Shown piece by piece: positions 27,178 through 36,507 of a stretch of 64,000 nucleotides of DNA. The stretch's first letter is position 1; every line of letters begins with the position of its first letter. A model generated the notes under the pieces. That model worked only from the letters and a program-made list of their open reading frames with translations, was not told the DNA's origin and ran no database searches. A program made the position numbers and the translations under genes. Source of the DNA: Massilia rhizosphaerae (GTDB lineage Bacteria; Pseudomonadota; Gammaproteobacteria; Burkholderiales; Burkholderiaceae_D); contig NZ_JADKYX010000012.1 of the NCBI RefSeq assembly GCF_016093545.1, forward strand, positions 62,001 through 126,000. The letters are read 5' to 3'.

Positions 27178-28223
27178 TCGAGCGCCTGTTCAAGGAACCC
27201 TATCGCTTCAACTATTTCCAGGCCGTGCGCATGCTCGAGCTGTGGCTCAAGCGCCACGGCCGGCCGCAGCACGACGTCGTCGCCCACTACCTGCGCTTCC
27301 AGAACTCGACGTCGCTGGGTTTCCCGGCCAGCCAGCTGGAAGCCATCCAGCCCGAGCCGCGCGACATCGACCGCAACGCGCACGCGCTGGGCGCGGCCCT
27401 GAAAGACGCCACACTCAGCACCATCCGCGTCACGCCCTCGTTCATGGGTCTGCTGAGCGGCCACGGCGTGCTGCCTGTCCATTACACGGAACGCATCGCC
27501 GAGCACCAACAGCGCCACGCCGACGACGGTCCGCGCGCCCTGCTCGACACGTTCTCGAACCGCTCCCTGGCCCTGTTCTATGGAGCCTGGCGCAAGTACC
27601 GGCTTCCGTTCAAATACCAGCTCGACGGCCACGACGCCTTCCTGCCCCTGCTGCTGGCGCTGGCCGGGCTCGGCCACGACGCCTTGCGCGGCCGCCTGTC
27701 GCACGACCGCGACGGCGCCCTGCTGGACGAGTCGATCGGCTACTACGCCGGCGCGCTGCGCCAGCGCCCGCTCTCGGCCGTGCAGATGGGGCGCGTGCTG
27801 TCCGAGTATTTCGGCCAGCCCGTGCGCGTCGAGCAATTCGTCGGCGCCTGGTACGACGTGCCGCCCGGCCAGCAGACGGTGCTCGGCCGCCCCACCGCCG
27901 TGCTGGGGGCGAGCGCGATGGCCGGCGTGCGCGTGTGGCAACGCGACCTGCGGATGCGCGTCGTCATCGGCCCGCTGGACCACGCCGGTTTCACCTCGTT
28001 CCTGCCCGGCGGCCTGGCGGCGCGCGCGCTCAAGAGCCTGCTGGGCCTCATGGCCGGCGTCACGCTCGACTACGAAATCGAGCTGGTCCTGCGTGGGCCG
28101 GAGGTCCGCAGCACGGTCCTCGGCCCCGCGCCCAGCGGACGCCTCGGTTGGGATGCCTACCTCGTCGCCGGGCCGCAGGCGGACGACCGGAGTGACGTCC
28201 GCTACGACGTGCATCCGCTCTGA
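27141..28223 (+). CDS. tssG: T6SS baseplate subunit TssG
   Basis: This is a 360-residue TssG/VasB/ImpH protein. RLFKEPYRFNYFQAVRMLE near the N-terminus is the family signature, with RNAHALGAALKDATLSTIRVTPSFMGLLSGHGVLPVHYTE continuing it. GSFSNRSLALFYGAWRKYR-type and AAWYDVP-type segments follow. It pairs with TssF in the baseplate wedge. The ATG lies inside the tssF 3' end. The operon as seen stops here; sheath and Hcp genes are not in the window. Confidence 0.94.
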   Translation: MPTAKRRFEPAVIERLFKEPYRFNYFQAVRMLELWLKRHGRPQHDVVAHYLRFQNSTSLGFPASQLEAIQPEPRDIDRNAHALGAALKDATLSTIRVTPSFMGLLSGHGVLPVHYTERIAEHQQRHADDGPRALLDTFSNRSLALFYGAWRKYRLPFKYQLDGHDAFLPLLLALAGLGHDALRGRLSHDRDGALLDESIGYYAGALRQRPLSAVQMGRVLSEYFGQPVRVEQFVGAWYDVPPGQQTVLGRPTAVLGASAMAGVRVWQRDLRMRVVIGPLDHAGFTSFLPGGLAARALKSLLGLMAGVTLDYEIELVLRGPEVRSTVLGPAPSGRLGWDAYLVAGPQADDRSDVRYDVHPL

Positions 28224-28279
28224 CGCGGGCCTCGGCCGTGCTGCCTGCGCCTTGATGGCATGACCGGCCGCGTGGTCCG

Positions 28280-28987
28280 CTATTGGCACACCTCCCGCTC
28301 GGTCGCTGCATCGGCCGCCGCATGTTCAAACAATTCGCGGCCATCCCAGCGCGGCAGGGCAATGTCCAATTGCGTCGGCACCGCGCGGCCCGCATAGAAC
28401 GGCCCGAGCCGGGCGATGATGCCGGGGAAGGCGCGGCAATAACTCGACGCGACGCCCGCCAGCTGGGCCAGCCGTTTATACGTGATCACGCTCCTGGGCG
28501 GCAAGGCGTCGAGCACGTGCACGATGCGCTCGCGCCAGTCGTCGGACCAGGCCGGCAACGGCGGCCCCGCGGCCCGGACACGGTCGCCCGGCAGGATGGT
28601 CCCGCCGCGCAGCACGCGCGCCAGCATGCCGCGCCGCGTGCCGATGCGTGTCGACAAGCCCGGCCGGTGGACGTCCAGGTGCCCGCAGGCTTCGCACTGG
28701 AACATCAGGCGCAGCAGGACTTGTTCTCCGACCTGCAGCACGGTGCCGGAGGCGAGTCGCGCCGTGTCGAGATCGACCAGCAGATTCTCGCGCAGCGCAT
28801 GCGGCGGCAGCGCGAACGCGTCGTAGGCGTCCGTGCCGGCCAGCAGCAGCTGGCGCGGCGACAGCGGGTCGGCGTGCACGTCGCCGTCCAGCCCCAGGCC
28901 GGCGATGGCGCGCACGCCGTCCACGCGCGCGGGCGGCGCGGCGAGACTTGCGCGCACGGCCAGGGCTTCGATCCGTCCGATGTCCAT
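28280..28987 (-). CDS. MOSC domain protein with C-terminal MGMT/Atl-like DNA-binding segment
   Basis: The product has 235 residues from the ATG at 28987. Residues about 1-145 form a MOSC domain with LDGDVHADPLSPRQLLL, LRENLLVDLDTARLASG, the conserved cysteine region FQCEACGHLDVHRPGLS and GTILPGDRV. MOSC proteins transfer sulfur or bind Mo cofactor. The C-terminal 80 residues (VLDALPPRSVITYKRLAQLAGVASSYCRAFPGII) resemble the winged-helix DNA-binding part of O6-methylguanine methyltransferases and Atl proteins. Without the PCHR motif, it cannot repair alkylated bases. The fusion is unusual. Confidence 0.8.
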   Translation of the reverse strand: MDIGRIEALAVRASLAAPPARVDGVRAIAGLGLDGDVHADPLSPRQLLLAGTDAYDAFALPPHALRENLLVDLDTARLASGTVLQVGEQVLLRLMFQCEACGHLDVHRPGLSTRIGTRRGMLARVLRGGTILPGDRVRAAGPPLPAWSDDWRERIVHVLDALPPRSVITYKRLAQLAGVASSYCRAFPGIIARLGPFYAGRAVPTQLDIALPRWDGRELFEHAAADAATEREVCQ

Positions 28988-29073
28988 TGCGGTATCCGTG
29001 TCGGTTGGCGAGCTCCAAGTCTGCCATAGACGCGGCCGTTCCGGACGCCGCGTCGACGTGCTCACCAGGCCGG

Positions 29074-32000
29074 TCAACGATGTCTCCGATCGCGGGAACT
29101 TCGGTGCGCCCACGTGTACAACGCCGGCAGGATCAGCAAGGTGAGCGCCGTCGACGACAGAATGCCGCCGATGACGACCGTCGCCAGCGGCCGCTGCACC
29201 TCGGCGCCGGTACTCGTCGCCAGCGCCATCGGCAAGAAGCCGAGGGAAGCGACGAGCGCCGTCATCAACACGGCGCGCAGACGCGCCTGCGCCCCCTCGC
29301 GGATGGCGTCCTCGGGCGTGCTGCCGGCATCGCGCAACGAGCGCACGAAGGCCAGCATGACGAGCCCGTTCAAGACCGCGACGCCGGACAGCGCGATGAA
29401 CCCGACCGCCGCCGACATCGACAGCGGCATCCCGCGCAGCCACAGCGCCAGCACGCCGCCGCTCATGGCGAACGGAATCCCGCTGAACACGAGCAGCCCG
29501 TCCTTCACGCTGCCGAACATCAGGTACAACAGCGCGAACACGAGCGCCAGCGCGGCGGGGACGACGACGGCCAGGCGCCCGGCCGCCGCCTGCAGGTTCT
29601 CGAACTGCCCGCCCAGGCTGAGCCATACGCCGGCCGGCAATGTCACCTGGCGCAGGCCGGACTGCACATCCGCGACGAACGACCCCAGGTCGCGCCCGCG
29701 CACATTAGCCGTGACGACGATGCGGCGCTTGCCGTTTTCGCGGCTGATCTGGTTCGCCTCCGGGACGAACGCCAGCGTGGCGATCTCGGACAGCGGGATG
29801 CTGGCCGCGCGCCCGTCCCGCGCGGGCAGGGAGATCGGCAGGCGGCGCAAGGTCTCGATGTCGTTGCGTGCCCCTTCCGCCAGACGCACGGTGATGGCGA
29901 AGCGGCGGTCGCCCTCGAACAGGGTGCCTACGTCGCGGCCGCCGACGAGCGTTCCGAACGCTTCCTGCACGTCGGCCACGTTCAAGCCGTAGCGCGCAGC
30001 CTTGACGCGGTCGACGGCCAGCGTCAGCGCGGGCAGGCCTTCCGTCTGCTCGATCTTGACGTCGGCCGCACCCGGCAAGCGGCCCAGGACCTGGGCGATG
30101 CGCTGGGCCGTCGCGAGCATCGTGGCCGTATCGTCGCCGAACACCTTGACGGCCACGTCGCTGCGCACGCCCGAGATCAGCTCGTTGAAGCGCAGCTGGA
30201 TCGGTTGCGAGAACTCGTAGTTGTTGCCGGGGATGCGGTGCGCGGCCTCCGTGATCGCGGCCACGAGTTGCGCATGCGAGCGGCGCGGCTTGGGCCATTC
30301 CCGTTCCGGCCTCAGGATCAGATAACTGTCGGCGACGTTGGGCGGCATCGGATCCGTCGCCACCTCGGCCGTGCCGATGCGCGCGAACGCTCGCTCGATC
30401 TCGGGAAATTCGCGCAGCAGGGCACTTTCCAGCTTCTGCTGCATCGCCACCGATTGCTGCAGGCTCGTGCCGGGGATCCGCACCGTCATCACGGCCAGAT
30501 CGCCTTCGTTCAGGTTCGGCGCGAACTCGGTGCCCAGGCGCGTGGCCAGCAGGCCCGTGAGCAGCACGCTCAAGACCGCGAACGTCAACGCCACCGGGCG
30601 GTTGCGCAGCACCCGATCGAGCAGCGGCCGGTACAGGTCGCGCGCCTTGTGCATCAGGCGGTTGTCGTGTTCGGCCACGTTGCTGACGAACAGCGCGACG
30701 GCCGCCGGCACGAACGTCACGGACAGCACCATCGCGCCGGCCAGCGCCATCACGACCGTGATCGCCATCGGATGGAACATCTTGCCTTCGATGCCGGACA
30801 GCGCGAGGATGGGCAAGTACACGGTCATGATGATCAGCTGGCCGAACAGCAGCGGCCGTCTCGCCTCCGCCGCCGCGAGCGCCACTTCGACGCGGCGTTC
30901 CGCGGGCGTCAACGGGCGGCCCGCCGCGGCCTGGGCGAGACCGAGCCGGCGGATGCAGTTCTCGACGATGACGACGGCGCCGTCGACGATGATGCCGAAG
31001 TCGAGCGCCCCCAGGCTCATCAGGTTGGCGCTGACGCCGGTTTCCACCATGCCGGTGAACACGAGCAGCATCGTGAGCGGGATCACCAGTGCGGTGACGA
31101 GCGCCGCGCGCAGGTTCCCGAGGAACACGAATAAAATTGCAACGACGAGCAGCGCCCCTTCGACGAGGTTCTTGCGCACGGTCCCGATTGCCTTGTTCAC
31201 GAGCACGGAACGGTCGTACACGGGCAACGCCTGCACGCCGGGCGGCAGCGAGCGGTTGACTTCGTCCAGCTTGCGGCGCGCGCTGTCCGCCACGGCCCGG
31301 CTGTTCTGGCCGATGAGCATGAAGACGGCGCCCAGCACGACCTCCCTGCCGTTCTCCGTGGCGGCGCCCGTGCGCAGTTCGCGGCCCGGTTCGACGTCGG
31401 CCACGTCGCGCACACGCACGGGGGCGCCGTCGACGACGTCGAGCACGATGTTGCGGATCTCTTCCAGCGATGTCAGCTGCCCCGGCGTGCGCACGACGAA
31501 CTGTTCTCCTCCCCGCTCGATGTAGCCGGCGCCCGCGTTGACGTTGTTGCGGGCGATGGCATCCGTCAGGGTCGCCAGCGACAGACCGTGCGCGGTCAGC
31601 TTCGCCATGTCCGGCGCGACCTGGTATTCCTTCAGATAGCCGCCGATCGTGTTCACTTCCGTCACGCCCGCCACGCCGCGCAGCTGCGGCGCCACGATCC
31701 AGTCCTGGATCTCGCGCAGGTCGGCCGGCGAATAGGGCGTACCGTCCGGCTTGACGGCATCGGCGCGGGCTTCGACGGTCCAGTAGAAAATTTCGCCGAG
31801 GCCCGTCGCGATCGGGCCCAGCGTCGGCTCGGCCTGGCCGGGCAACCGGCTCTTCGCCTGCTGCAATCGCTCGTTCACGAGCTGGCGCGCAAAATAAATG
31901 TCGGTCCCTTCCTGGAAGACGACGGTGACCTGCGACAGGCCGTACCGCGACAACGAACGGGTCTGCTCGAGCCGCGGCAGGCCGTTCATCGCCGTCTCGA

Positions 32001-32205
32001 TCGGGAAGGTGATGCGCTGCTCGACTTCCAGCGGAGAATAGCCGTGTGCCGCCGTGTTGATCTGCACCTGCACGTTGGTGATGTCGGGCACGGCGTCGAT
32101 CGGCAGGCGCTGGTAGTTATAAATGCCCAATCCCGCCAGGGCGAGGACGGCGAGCACCACGAGCCAGCGGCGCGCGATGGCGCATGCGATGAGTTTCTGG
32201 AACAT
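29074..32205 (-). CDS. czcA: HME-RND heavy-metal efflux pump, CzcA type
   Basis: The 1043-residue inner-membrane RND transporter opens LIACAIARRWLVVLAVLALAG. TM4 carries ALDFGIIVDGAVVIVEN, the divalent-cation (Co/Zn/Cd, or Ni) HME signature, rather than the Cu/Ag form. The second half has the paired MFGSVKDGLLVF and IALSGVAVLNGLVML segments. It exports metal ions by proton antiport through the CzcB adaptor and the CzcC channel. The ATG at 32205 is 10 bp after the adaptor gene. Zinc/cobalt/cadmium specificity is inferred from the motif. Confidence 0.93.
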   Translation of the reverse strand: MFQKLIACAIARRWLVVLAVLALAGLGIYNYQRLPIDAVPDITNVQVQINTAAHGYSPLEVEQRITFPIETAMNGLPRLEQTRSLSRYGLSQVTVVFQEGTDIYFARQLVNERLQQAKSRLPGQAEPTLGPIATGLGEIFYWTVEARADAVKPDGTPYSPADLREIQDWIVAPQLRGVAGVTEVNTIGGYLKEYQVAPDMAKLTAHGLSLATLTDAIARNNVNAGAGYIERGGEQFVVRTPGQLTSLEEIRNIVLDVVDGAPVRVRDVADVEPGRELRTGAATENGREVVLGAVFMLIGQNSRAVADSARRKLDEVNRSLPPGVQALPVYDRSVLVNKAIGTVRKNLVEGALLVVAILFVFLGNLRAALVTALVIPLTMLLVFTGMVETGVSANLMSLGALDFGIIVDGAVVIVENCIRRLGLAQAAAGRPLTPAERRVEVALAAAEARRPLLFGQLIIMTVYLPILALSGIEGKMFHPMAITVVMALAGAMVLSVTFVPAAVALFVSNVAEHDNRLMHKARDLYRPLLDRVLRNRPVALTFAVLSVLLTGLLATRLGTEFAPNLNEGDLAVMTVRIPGTSLQQSVAMQQKLESALLREFPEIERAFARIGTAEVATDPMPPNVADSYLILRPEREWPKPRRSHAQLVAAITEAAHRIPGNNYEFSQPIQLRFNELISGVRSDVAVKVFGDDTATMLATAQRIAQVLGRLPGAADVKIEQTEGLPALTLAVDRVKAARYGLNVADVQEAFGTLVGGRDVGTLFEGDRRFAITVRLAEGARNDIETLRRLPISLPARDGRAASIPLSEIATLAFVPEANQISRENGKRRIVVTANVRGRDLGSFVADVQSGLRQVTLPAGVWLSLGGQFENLQAAAGRLAVVVPAALALVFALLYLMFGSVKDGLLVFSGIPFAMSGGVLALWLRGMPLSMSAAVGFIALSGVAVLNGLVMLAFVRSLRDAGSTPEDAIREGAQARLRAVLMTALVASLGFLPMALATSTGAEVQRPLATVVIGGILSSTALTLLILPALYTWAHRSSRDRRHR

Positions 32206-32215
32206 GGCGGCCTCG

Positions 32216-33403
32216 TCAATCGTCGTGTCCGGCTTCGCTCTTGCCGAGGTCGGCCTTGAGCAGGAAGCTGCCGCCGGCCGCGACCACCGCGCCGGACTCC
32301 AGCCCCCGCACGATCGCCGTCCGCTTGCCGTCCGAGGCGCCGGGCACGACGTCGCGCGCCTGGAAGCCGGCGGCCGTGCGGACGAACACGACACTATGCT
32401 CGTGGATGGTCTGGATGGCGTCGCTCGCCACCGTCACGGGTGCGCGCTCCTGCGGTCCCAGCAAATCGACGCTCGCCAGCATTCCGGGCCGCAGGCGTGC
32501 GTCGCGATTCGGCAGGACAATGCGCGCGGTCGCCATGCGCGTCGTCTCGCCGAGGACGGGGCCGAGGAAGGCCACGGTGCCGTCGATCTCGTCCGGCTGC
32601 GTGCCCACGCTGATCTTCGCGGCCATGCCCGCGCCGACCTGGCCCAGGCTGTCGGCGGGCACGGCCGCCTCGACCCACACGTGCGACAGATCGGCGATCG
32701 TCACCAGGGGTTTCATGTCGTCGACGGCCTGGCCAGCGACGGCCGGCTTCTCGACGACGACGCCGGCGATCGGCGCGCGCACCGTCACGCTGCCCGACAC
32801 GGCGCGCCCGGGCTCGATGCCGAGGGCGGCCAGGTGTTGCGCCGCGGCCTGCGCGGCGATCTCCGCTTCCTGCACGGCCGTGGCGGCCGCCTCATAGTCC
32901 TGGCGCGCGGAGATGCGCTCGTCCCACAACGTTTTTTCGCGTCGATAGGTCGTACGCGCCAGCGCGAGGCGCCGGTGCGCACGCGCGGCCTCGGCACGCC
33001 AGCTTGCTACGGCCGGACTCTGGATCGTCACGAGCGCCTGCCCTTTGCGCACGACGCTCCCGGGCGAGACGAGCACGGCCTGCACGATGCCTTGCGCAGG
33101 CGCGGCCAGCGCAACGGTGCGTTCCGCATCGACTTTCACTTGCGCGGGCAGGTGCAGCCGCTGCCGCAGGGTGGCCGGGCCGGCCGTGTCGAGCGCGATG
33201 CCGTTGGCCTGGATTTGCGCAGCCGTCATCGCGATGCCGCGCGCGCCGGCGCCGCCTTGCGCCGTTTCGTCGGCCGCCGCGCGATCGTGGCCGTGCGCAT
33301 CCGTTTGCTTGGGAGATTCCGGCGCGCGCCACAGCATCGAGCCGGCCAGGAGGAGGGCGAGCGCGCACAGCAGCGCGATCGCCAGTGTCTGTTTCTTCGT
33401 CAT
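32216..33403 (-). CDS. HME-RND periplasmic adaptor (CzcB type, HlyD family)
   Basis: The 395-residue protein has an N-terminal anchor (TLAIALLCALALLLAGSML) and a His/Asp-rich stretch near residues 35-50 (TDAHGHDRAAADE) that may bind metal. LPAQVKVDAERTVALAAPAQGIVQAVLVSPGSVVRKGQ is the lipoyl-like half and VTVRAPIAGVVVEKP the second. A coiled coil lies between them. It links the CzcA pump to the outer-membrane channel. The ATG at 33403 was chosen; it lies 10 bp after the channel gene stop. Confidence 0.9.
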   Translation of the reverse strand: MTKKQTLAIALLCALALLLAGSMLWRAPESPKQTDAHGHDRAAADETAQGGAGARGIAMTAAQIQANGIALDTAGPATLRQRLHLPAQVKVDAERTVALAAPAQGIVQAVLVSPGSVVRKGQALVTIQSPAVASWRAEAARAHRRLALARTTYRREKTLWDERISARQDYEAAATAVQEAEIAAQAAAQHLAALGIEPGRAVSGSVTVRAPIAGVVVEKPAVAGQAVDDMKPLVTIADLSHVWVEAAVPADSLGQVGAGMAAKISVGTQPDEIDGTVAFLGPVLGETTRMATARIVLPNRDARLRPGMLASVDLLGPQERAPVTVASDAIQTIHEHSVVFVRTAAGFQARDVVPGASDGKRTAIVRGLESGAVVAAGGSFLLKADLGKSEAGHDD

Positions 33404-33413
33404 GGTGATCTCT

Positions 33414-34646
33414 TCAATGTTGTCCGGCGAGGCGTTCGATGTCGGCATAGGCGCGCCATGCGCCCTCCAGGCTGTCCCACCGGCGCGACTGCGCCTGGAA
33501 CCAAGTGCGCTGGGCATCGAGCACATCCAGGAAAGAAAATTTTCCGTATTCAAAACCCTTCAAGGTCTGCTCATAGGCGTTCCTGGCGTTCGGTACGACC
33601 TCGTCGCACAGCAGCCGGGCTTCGTGCCTGGCCGACTCGTAGCGAGTGTGGGCGGCCGTCAATGCCGCGGCCGTGTCGGCCTCGGCGGCGGCCAACTCAT
33701 CGCCGGCCGCGTCGACGCGGCGCAAGGCCGCGCGCAAGGCGTCCTCGTTGCGGTTGAACAGAGGCAGCGGCATCGATAAACCGACGACGGCCTGGCGCCG
33801 GCCGACCTGGTCATCCCGTTTCGTGCCGACCGACAAGGTGACGTCGGGCACGCGCGCCGCCCGCTCGACGTCAGCCTGGGCCCGCCGGGCCGCGAGCTGG
33901 CCGTGCGCGCGCCGGACGGCGGCCGATTCGCCGGCCCGGGCCAGCAAGGCGGCGAGGGGGCCTGCATCCGGCAAGGCCTCGCTCTCGTCCGCGAGCACGA
34001 TGGCCGATGATGGCCGGCCGATCAGCGCGCCCAGCCGGCTTCTCGCGATGGCCAGCGCGGCCGTCGCCTGGGCGGATGCGGTCGCGGCGTCGACGGCCGC
34101 GAGGCGGGCCCGCGTCTCGTCGATGGGGGAGACCTTGCCGGCCGCCACGCGCTTGGCGGCCACGTCGACGGTCCTGCGCGCCAGATCCGTCAATGCCTGC
34201 GCGAGCGCCAGGCGGTGTCCGGCGACGAGGACGTCGTGATAGGCGGCGATGGCGTCGGCCCGGATGGCCTGGCGCCGCACCTGCGCGTCGATCCGCGCGA
34301 GGCCGGCCGCTTCCTGCGCGAGGGCGACGCGGGCCCGGCGTTTATGGCCCAGCTCAATCGGCTGGTCGATCTGCACGGTGGTCGTGCGCGTGCCCGCCTG
34401 CTGGCCTTCGCGCAGATACGACAGCGCGGGATTCGGCAGGCGGTCGGCCTGGTCGACCAGTGCTTCGCTCGCCTGGGCTTCGTGCCGGGCCGCGCGTGCG
34501 GCGGGCTGGTCCAGGGCGAGCTGGATTGCTGTGGATAAGTCGATGGATGCGGTGTCCGGCGCTGCGGCGCGCACGGGCTCGGCGCCGCAGCGCCAAGCCA
34601 ATGCGGACGCGACGACCAACACCGCCAGATGTCTGGATGTGTTCAT
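33414..34646 (-). CDS. HME-RND outer-membrane factor (CzcC type, TolC family)
   Basis: The 410-residue product begins with a signal peptide (HLAVLVVASALAWRCGAEPVRA). It has two outer-membrane-efflux repeats: PALSYLREGQQAGTRTTTVQIDQPIELGHKRRARVALA and its counterpart VPDVTLSVGTKRDDQVGRRQAVVGLSMPLPLFNRN. The C-terminal FEYGKFSFLDVLDAQRTWF is typical. It forms the trimeric outer-membrane exit duct for the CzcBA pump and is the second gene of the apparent czcI-C-B-A transcript. Confidence 0.91.
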   Translation of the reverse strand: MNTSRHLAVLVVASALAWRCGAEPVRAAAPDTASIDLSTAIQLALDQPAARAARHEAQASEALVDQADRLPNPALSYLREGQQAGTRTTTVQIDQPIELGHKRRARVALAQEAAGLARIDAQVRRQAIRADAIAAYHDVLVAGHRLALAQALTDLARRTVDVAAKRVAAGKVSPIDETRARLAAVDAATASAQATAALAIARSRLGALIGRPSSAIVLADESEALPDAGPLAALLARAGESAAVRRAHGQLAARRAQADVERAARVPDVTLSVGTKRDDQVGRRQAVVGLSMPLPLFNRNEDALRAALRRVDAAGDELAAAEADTAAALTAAHTRYESARHEARLLCDEVVPNARNAYEQTLKGFEYGKFSFLDVLDAQRTWFQAQSRRWDSLEGAWRAYADIERLAGQH

Positions 34647-34725
34647 GCGTGCTCCTGAAAATGGTCGATTCAGGCGCGCGGAGATTGCAAGGCATCAAGC
34701 CTGCGAAGGATAAGCCGCGCGCGGG

Positions 34726-35073
34726 TCAGGCGGCGGCGGACCATTTCGGCCGTTCGGGACGGCCGGCGGGCGGGGCGGTGAGAAACGGCGGGAAAAACGC
34801 GGCGTTGACCGCATGCCGGCGAACGACCGGGACGACGACGAATGGTGCCGGCAGGCAGGCCGTGTGCGCAAACGTGCAGGCCGCGCAATGCGGATCGGCA
34901 GCGGAGGCGCCGTCGTCGTCGGCCACGAACACGGGTTCGGCATGCGCCGCGCCGGCCGCGACGCTGTGGTGGGTCACGCCATCCGGCGTCATCGCGCAGC
35001 ATTTGTCCGCCACGGCCAGGGCGACCTGGAATGGATAGACCAGCAGCAGGATGATGAGGATCAGGCGACGCAT
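34726..35073 (-). CDS. Small CzcI-like metal-resistance accessory protein
   Basis: This is a 115-residue protein with a signal peptide (RRLILIILLLVYPFQVALA). The mature part has cysteine/histidine clusters ADKCCAMT, THHSVAAGAAHAEP and DPHCAACTFAHTACLP that could bind metal. It sits at the head of the czcCBA operon, where CzcI-type regulatory or chaperone proteins are found. The assignment rests on position, length and the Cys/His pattern. The start at 35073 is the ATG that opens the signal peptide. Confidence 0.75.
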   Translation of the reverse strand: MRRLILIILLLVYPFQVALAVADKCCAMTPDGVTHHSVAAGAAHAEPVFVADDDGASAADPHCAACTFAHTACLPAPFVVVPVVRRHAVNAAFFPPFLTAPPAGRPERPKWSAAA

Positions 35074-35294
35074 GGACGCGATGATACCGCATGTGCGCTT
35101 GCACCGGTTTTCTCGATCAGAAATATTAAGCAATTGAAATTAAATTCGGCTAAATGAGCAACCTCAATAGATCACGGGAATAAGGTTGGGTTCGCCATCG
35201 TTCTGCATATACCTTTAGCTGGAGGGTTTATTTACGCCGCCGTCGCGCTGAATAATTCCCGATATTAATTGCTGATTTGCTGGAGGTCACTGCA
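35074..35294. other. AT-rich divergent promoter region
   Basis: This 221-bp spacer is much poorer in GC than the surroundings. It separates the czc operon from the protease gene on the other strand and must contain both promoters. I see no gene and no clear operator. Confidence 0.4.
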
Positions 35295-35882
35295 ATGAAA
35301 AGCGCACATATTCTCTGCGGACTTTTTGCATTAGGAACTTTATCCGCTTGTTGCAATCCACCGCTGGTGGCCACGATCGACGTCCCGAAATTGCCGCAGC
35401 AAGCATCGAATTGGTGCTGGGCAGCAAGTGGCCAGATGACCATGCGTTTCCTGGGCCGCGATGTGGCCCAATGCGTGCAGGCCAATAATCGCTTCGGCCT
35501 CACGACGTGCTGCGTCAATAATGGCGGCAGCTGCAATAACGGCGGTTGGCCGGAATACGAGAAATACAATTTTTCGGCCGATCAGACTTCCGACACCGCC
35601 CTCACGTTCAGCCAGCTCAAATCGCAGATTTATTGCAGAAAGAAACCGGTCGCCTTCAGTTGGCATTGGCCCGGCGGCGGCGGTCACATGATGGTCGTAA
35701 AAGGTTATTTCACCGTGAATGGCGTCCAATGGGTGGACGTCAACGATCCCGAACCTTATACGAATCTGGATACGCTGGTCGGCGGCACCGAAACCCTCAT
35801 GACGTATGCCGACTACGTCAGCAAAGCCGGTGACCATACCCACTGGAACGACTATTACAACATCACGTACAAAGGTGACTAA
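35295..35882 (+). CDS. Papain-like cysteine protease lipoprotein (AvrRpt2/C39-like)
   Basis: This is a 195-residue protein. The start ATG has GGAGG 8 nt upstream. The N-terminus is a lipoprotein signal ending LSAC. The mature protein has the papain-like triad: LPQQASNWCWAASGQM (catalytic Cys near 35), GGGGHMMVVKGYF (His) and WVDVNDPEP (Asn/Asp). The QxxNWCWAA pattern is that of the AvrRpt2-like family C70. It has several extra cysteines. The coding DNA is markedly lower in GC than neighbours, suggesting recent transfer. It could be a toxin, or a processing protease for the peptides encoded 12 kb away. Confidence 0.83.
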   Translation: MKSAHILCGLFALGTLSACCNPPLVATIDVPKLPQQASNWCWAASGQMTMRFLGRDVAQCVQANNRFGLTTCCVNNGGSCNNGGWPEYEKYNFSADQTSDTALTFSQLKSQIYCRKKPVAFSWHWPGGGGHMMVVKGYFTVNGVQWVDVNDPEPYTNLDTLVGGTETLMTYADYVSKAGDHTHWNDYYNITYKGD

Positions 35883-35883
35883 C

Positions 35884-36504
35884 ATGCGCACACTTCCTTT
35901 CGCGTCGATCGTTTTAATGGCCTGCTTGCTGGGCGGATGCCAAATGAGCCAACCCCGCCCCAGCAACAACGAAACGACCGCCGCCCAGCACGGGCTGGCC
36001 ACGCTCAGGCAGGTCGTCAATGCCGGCAACTATGCGGCGCTGGGTTTCAATTCGGTCGACGAAGTGCGCCAGGCCACGCTCGGCGAACCGCTGCAGGTGT
36101 ACCGGGTCCGGCTCGACGCCCTGCGCGCCTTTACCGGGCAGACGAATCCGGAAACGCTGCTCGTCGATATCCGGCGCAACCTGTTCCCGGTCATGGTCGG
36201 CGACCGCGTGGCCACGTCGATCTTCGTGCTCGGATCGCGCCAGGGCTGGCGCGCGTCCGAACTGGGCAATGCGGCCGTGGCGCGGCTCGTCAGCCGCTAT
36301 CGCCACGGCGCCGGCGATTTCGTCGTGCACGTGCCCGCGATGAAGGCATATTTCGTCGCCAACCGGGTCGAAGGCAAGCTCATGCTGACGCCCGTCATGG
36401 ACGATCCGCGCACGAAGCTGCGGGCGGGAGAGACCTTGCCGGCGGAGGTCGTCTTCCTGCAGCTGAAGGCGGCCTCCGAGGGCTATAACGGTCTCCCGCA
36501 GTAG
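35884..36504 (+). CDS. Lipoprotein of unknown function, partner of the cysteine protease
   Basis: This is a 206-residue lipoprotein (signal LMACLLGGC, lipidated Cys at about 19), 1 bp after the protease stop, so the two are cotranscribed. The mature part has no recognisable domain. It is alpha/beta in pattern and includes GFNSVDEVRQATLGEPLQVYRVRLDAL. The strict pairing suggests an inhibitor, an immunity protein or a delivery partner of the protease. Its 3' end meets the convergent HlyD gene within 3 bp. Confidence 0.72.
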   Translation: MRTLPFASIVLMACLLGGCQMSQPRPSNNETTAAQHGLATLRQVVNAGNYAALGFNSVDEVRQATLGEPLQVYRVRLDALRAFTGQTNPETLLVDIRRNLFPVMVGDRVATSIFVLGSRQGWRASELGNAAVARLVSRYRHGAGDFVVHVPAMKAYFVANRVEGKLMLTPVMDDPRTKLRAGETLPAEVVFLQLKAASEGYNGLPQ

Positions 36505-36507
36505 CGG

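Noticed and set aside
28648..31134. Long plus-strand frame (828 codons) opposite czcA
   Set aside because: No fold or motif; the minus strand encodes a textbook RND pump through the whole stretch.
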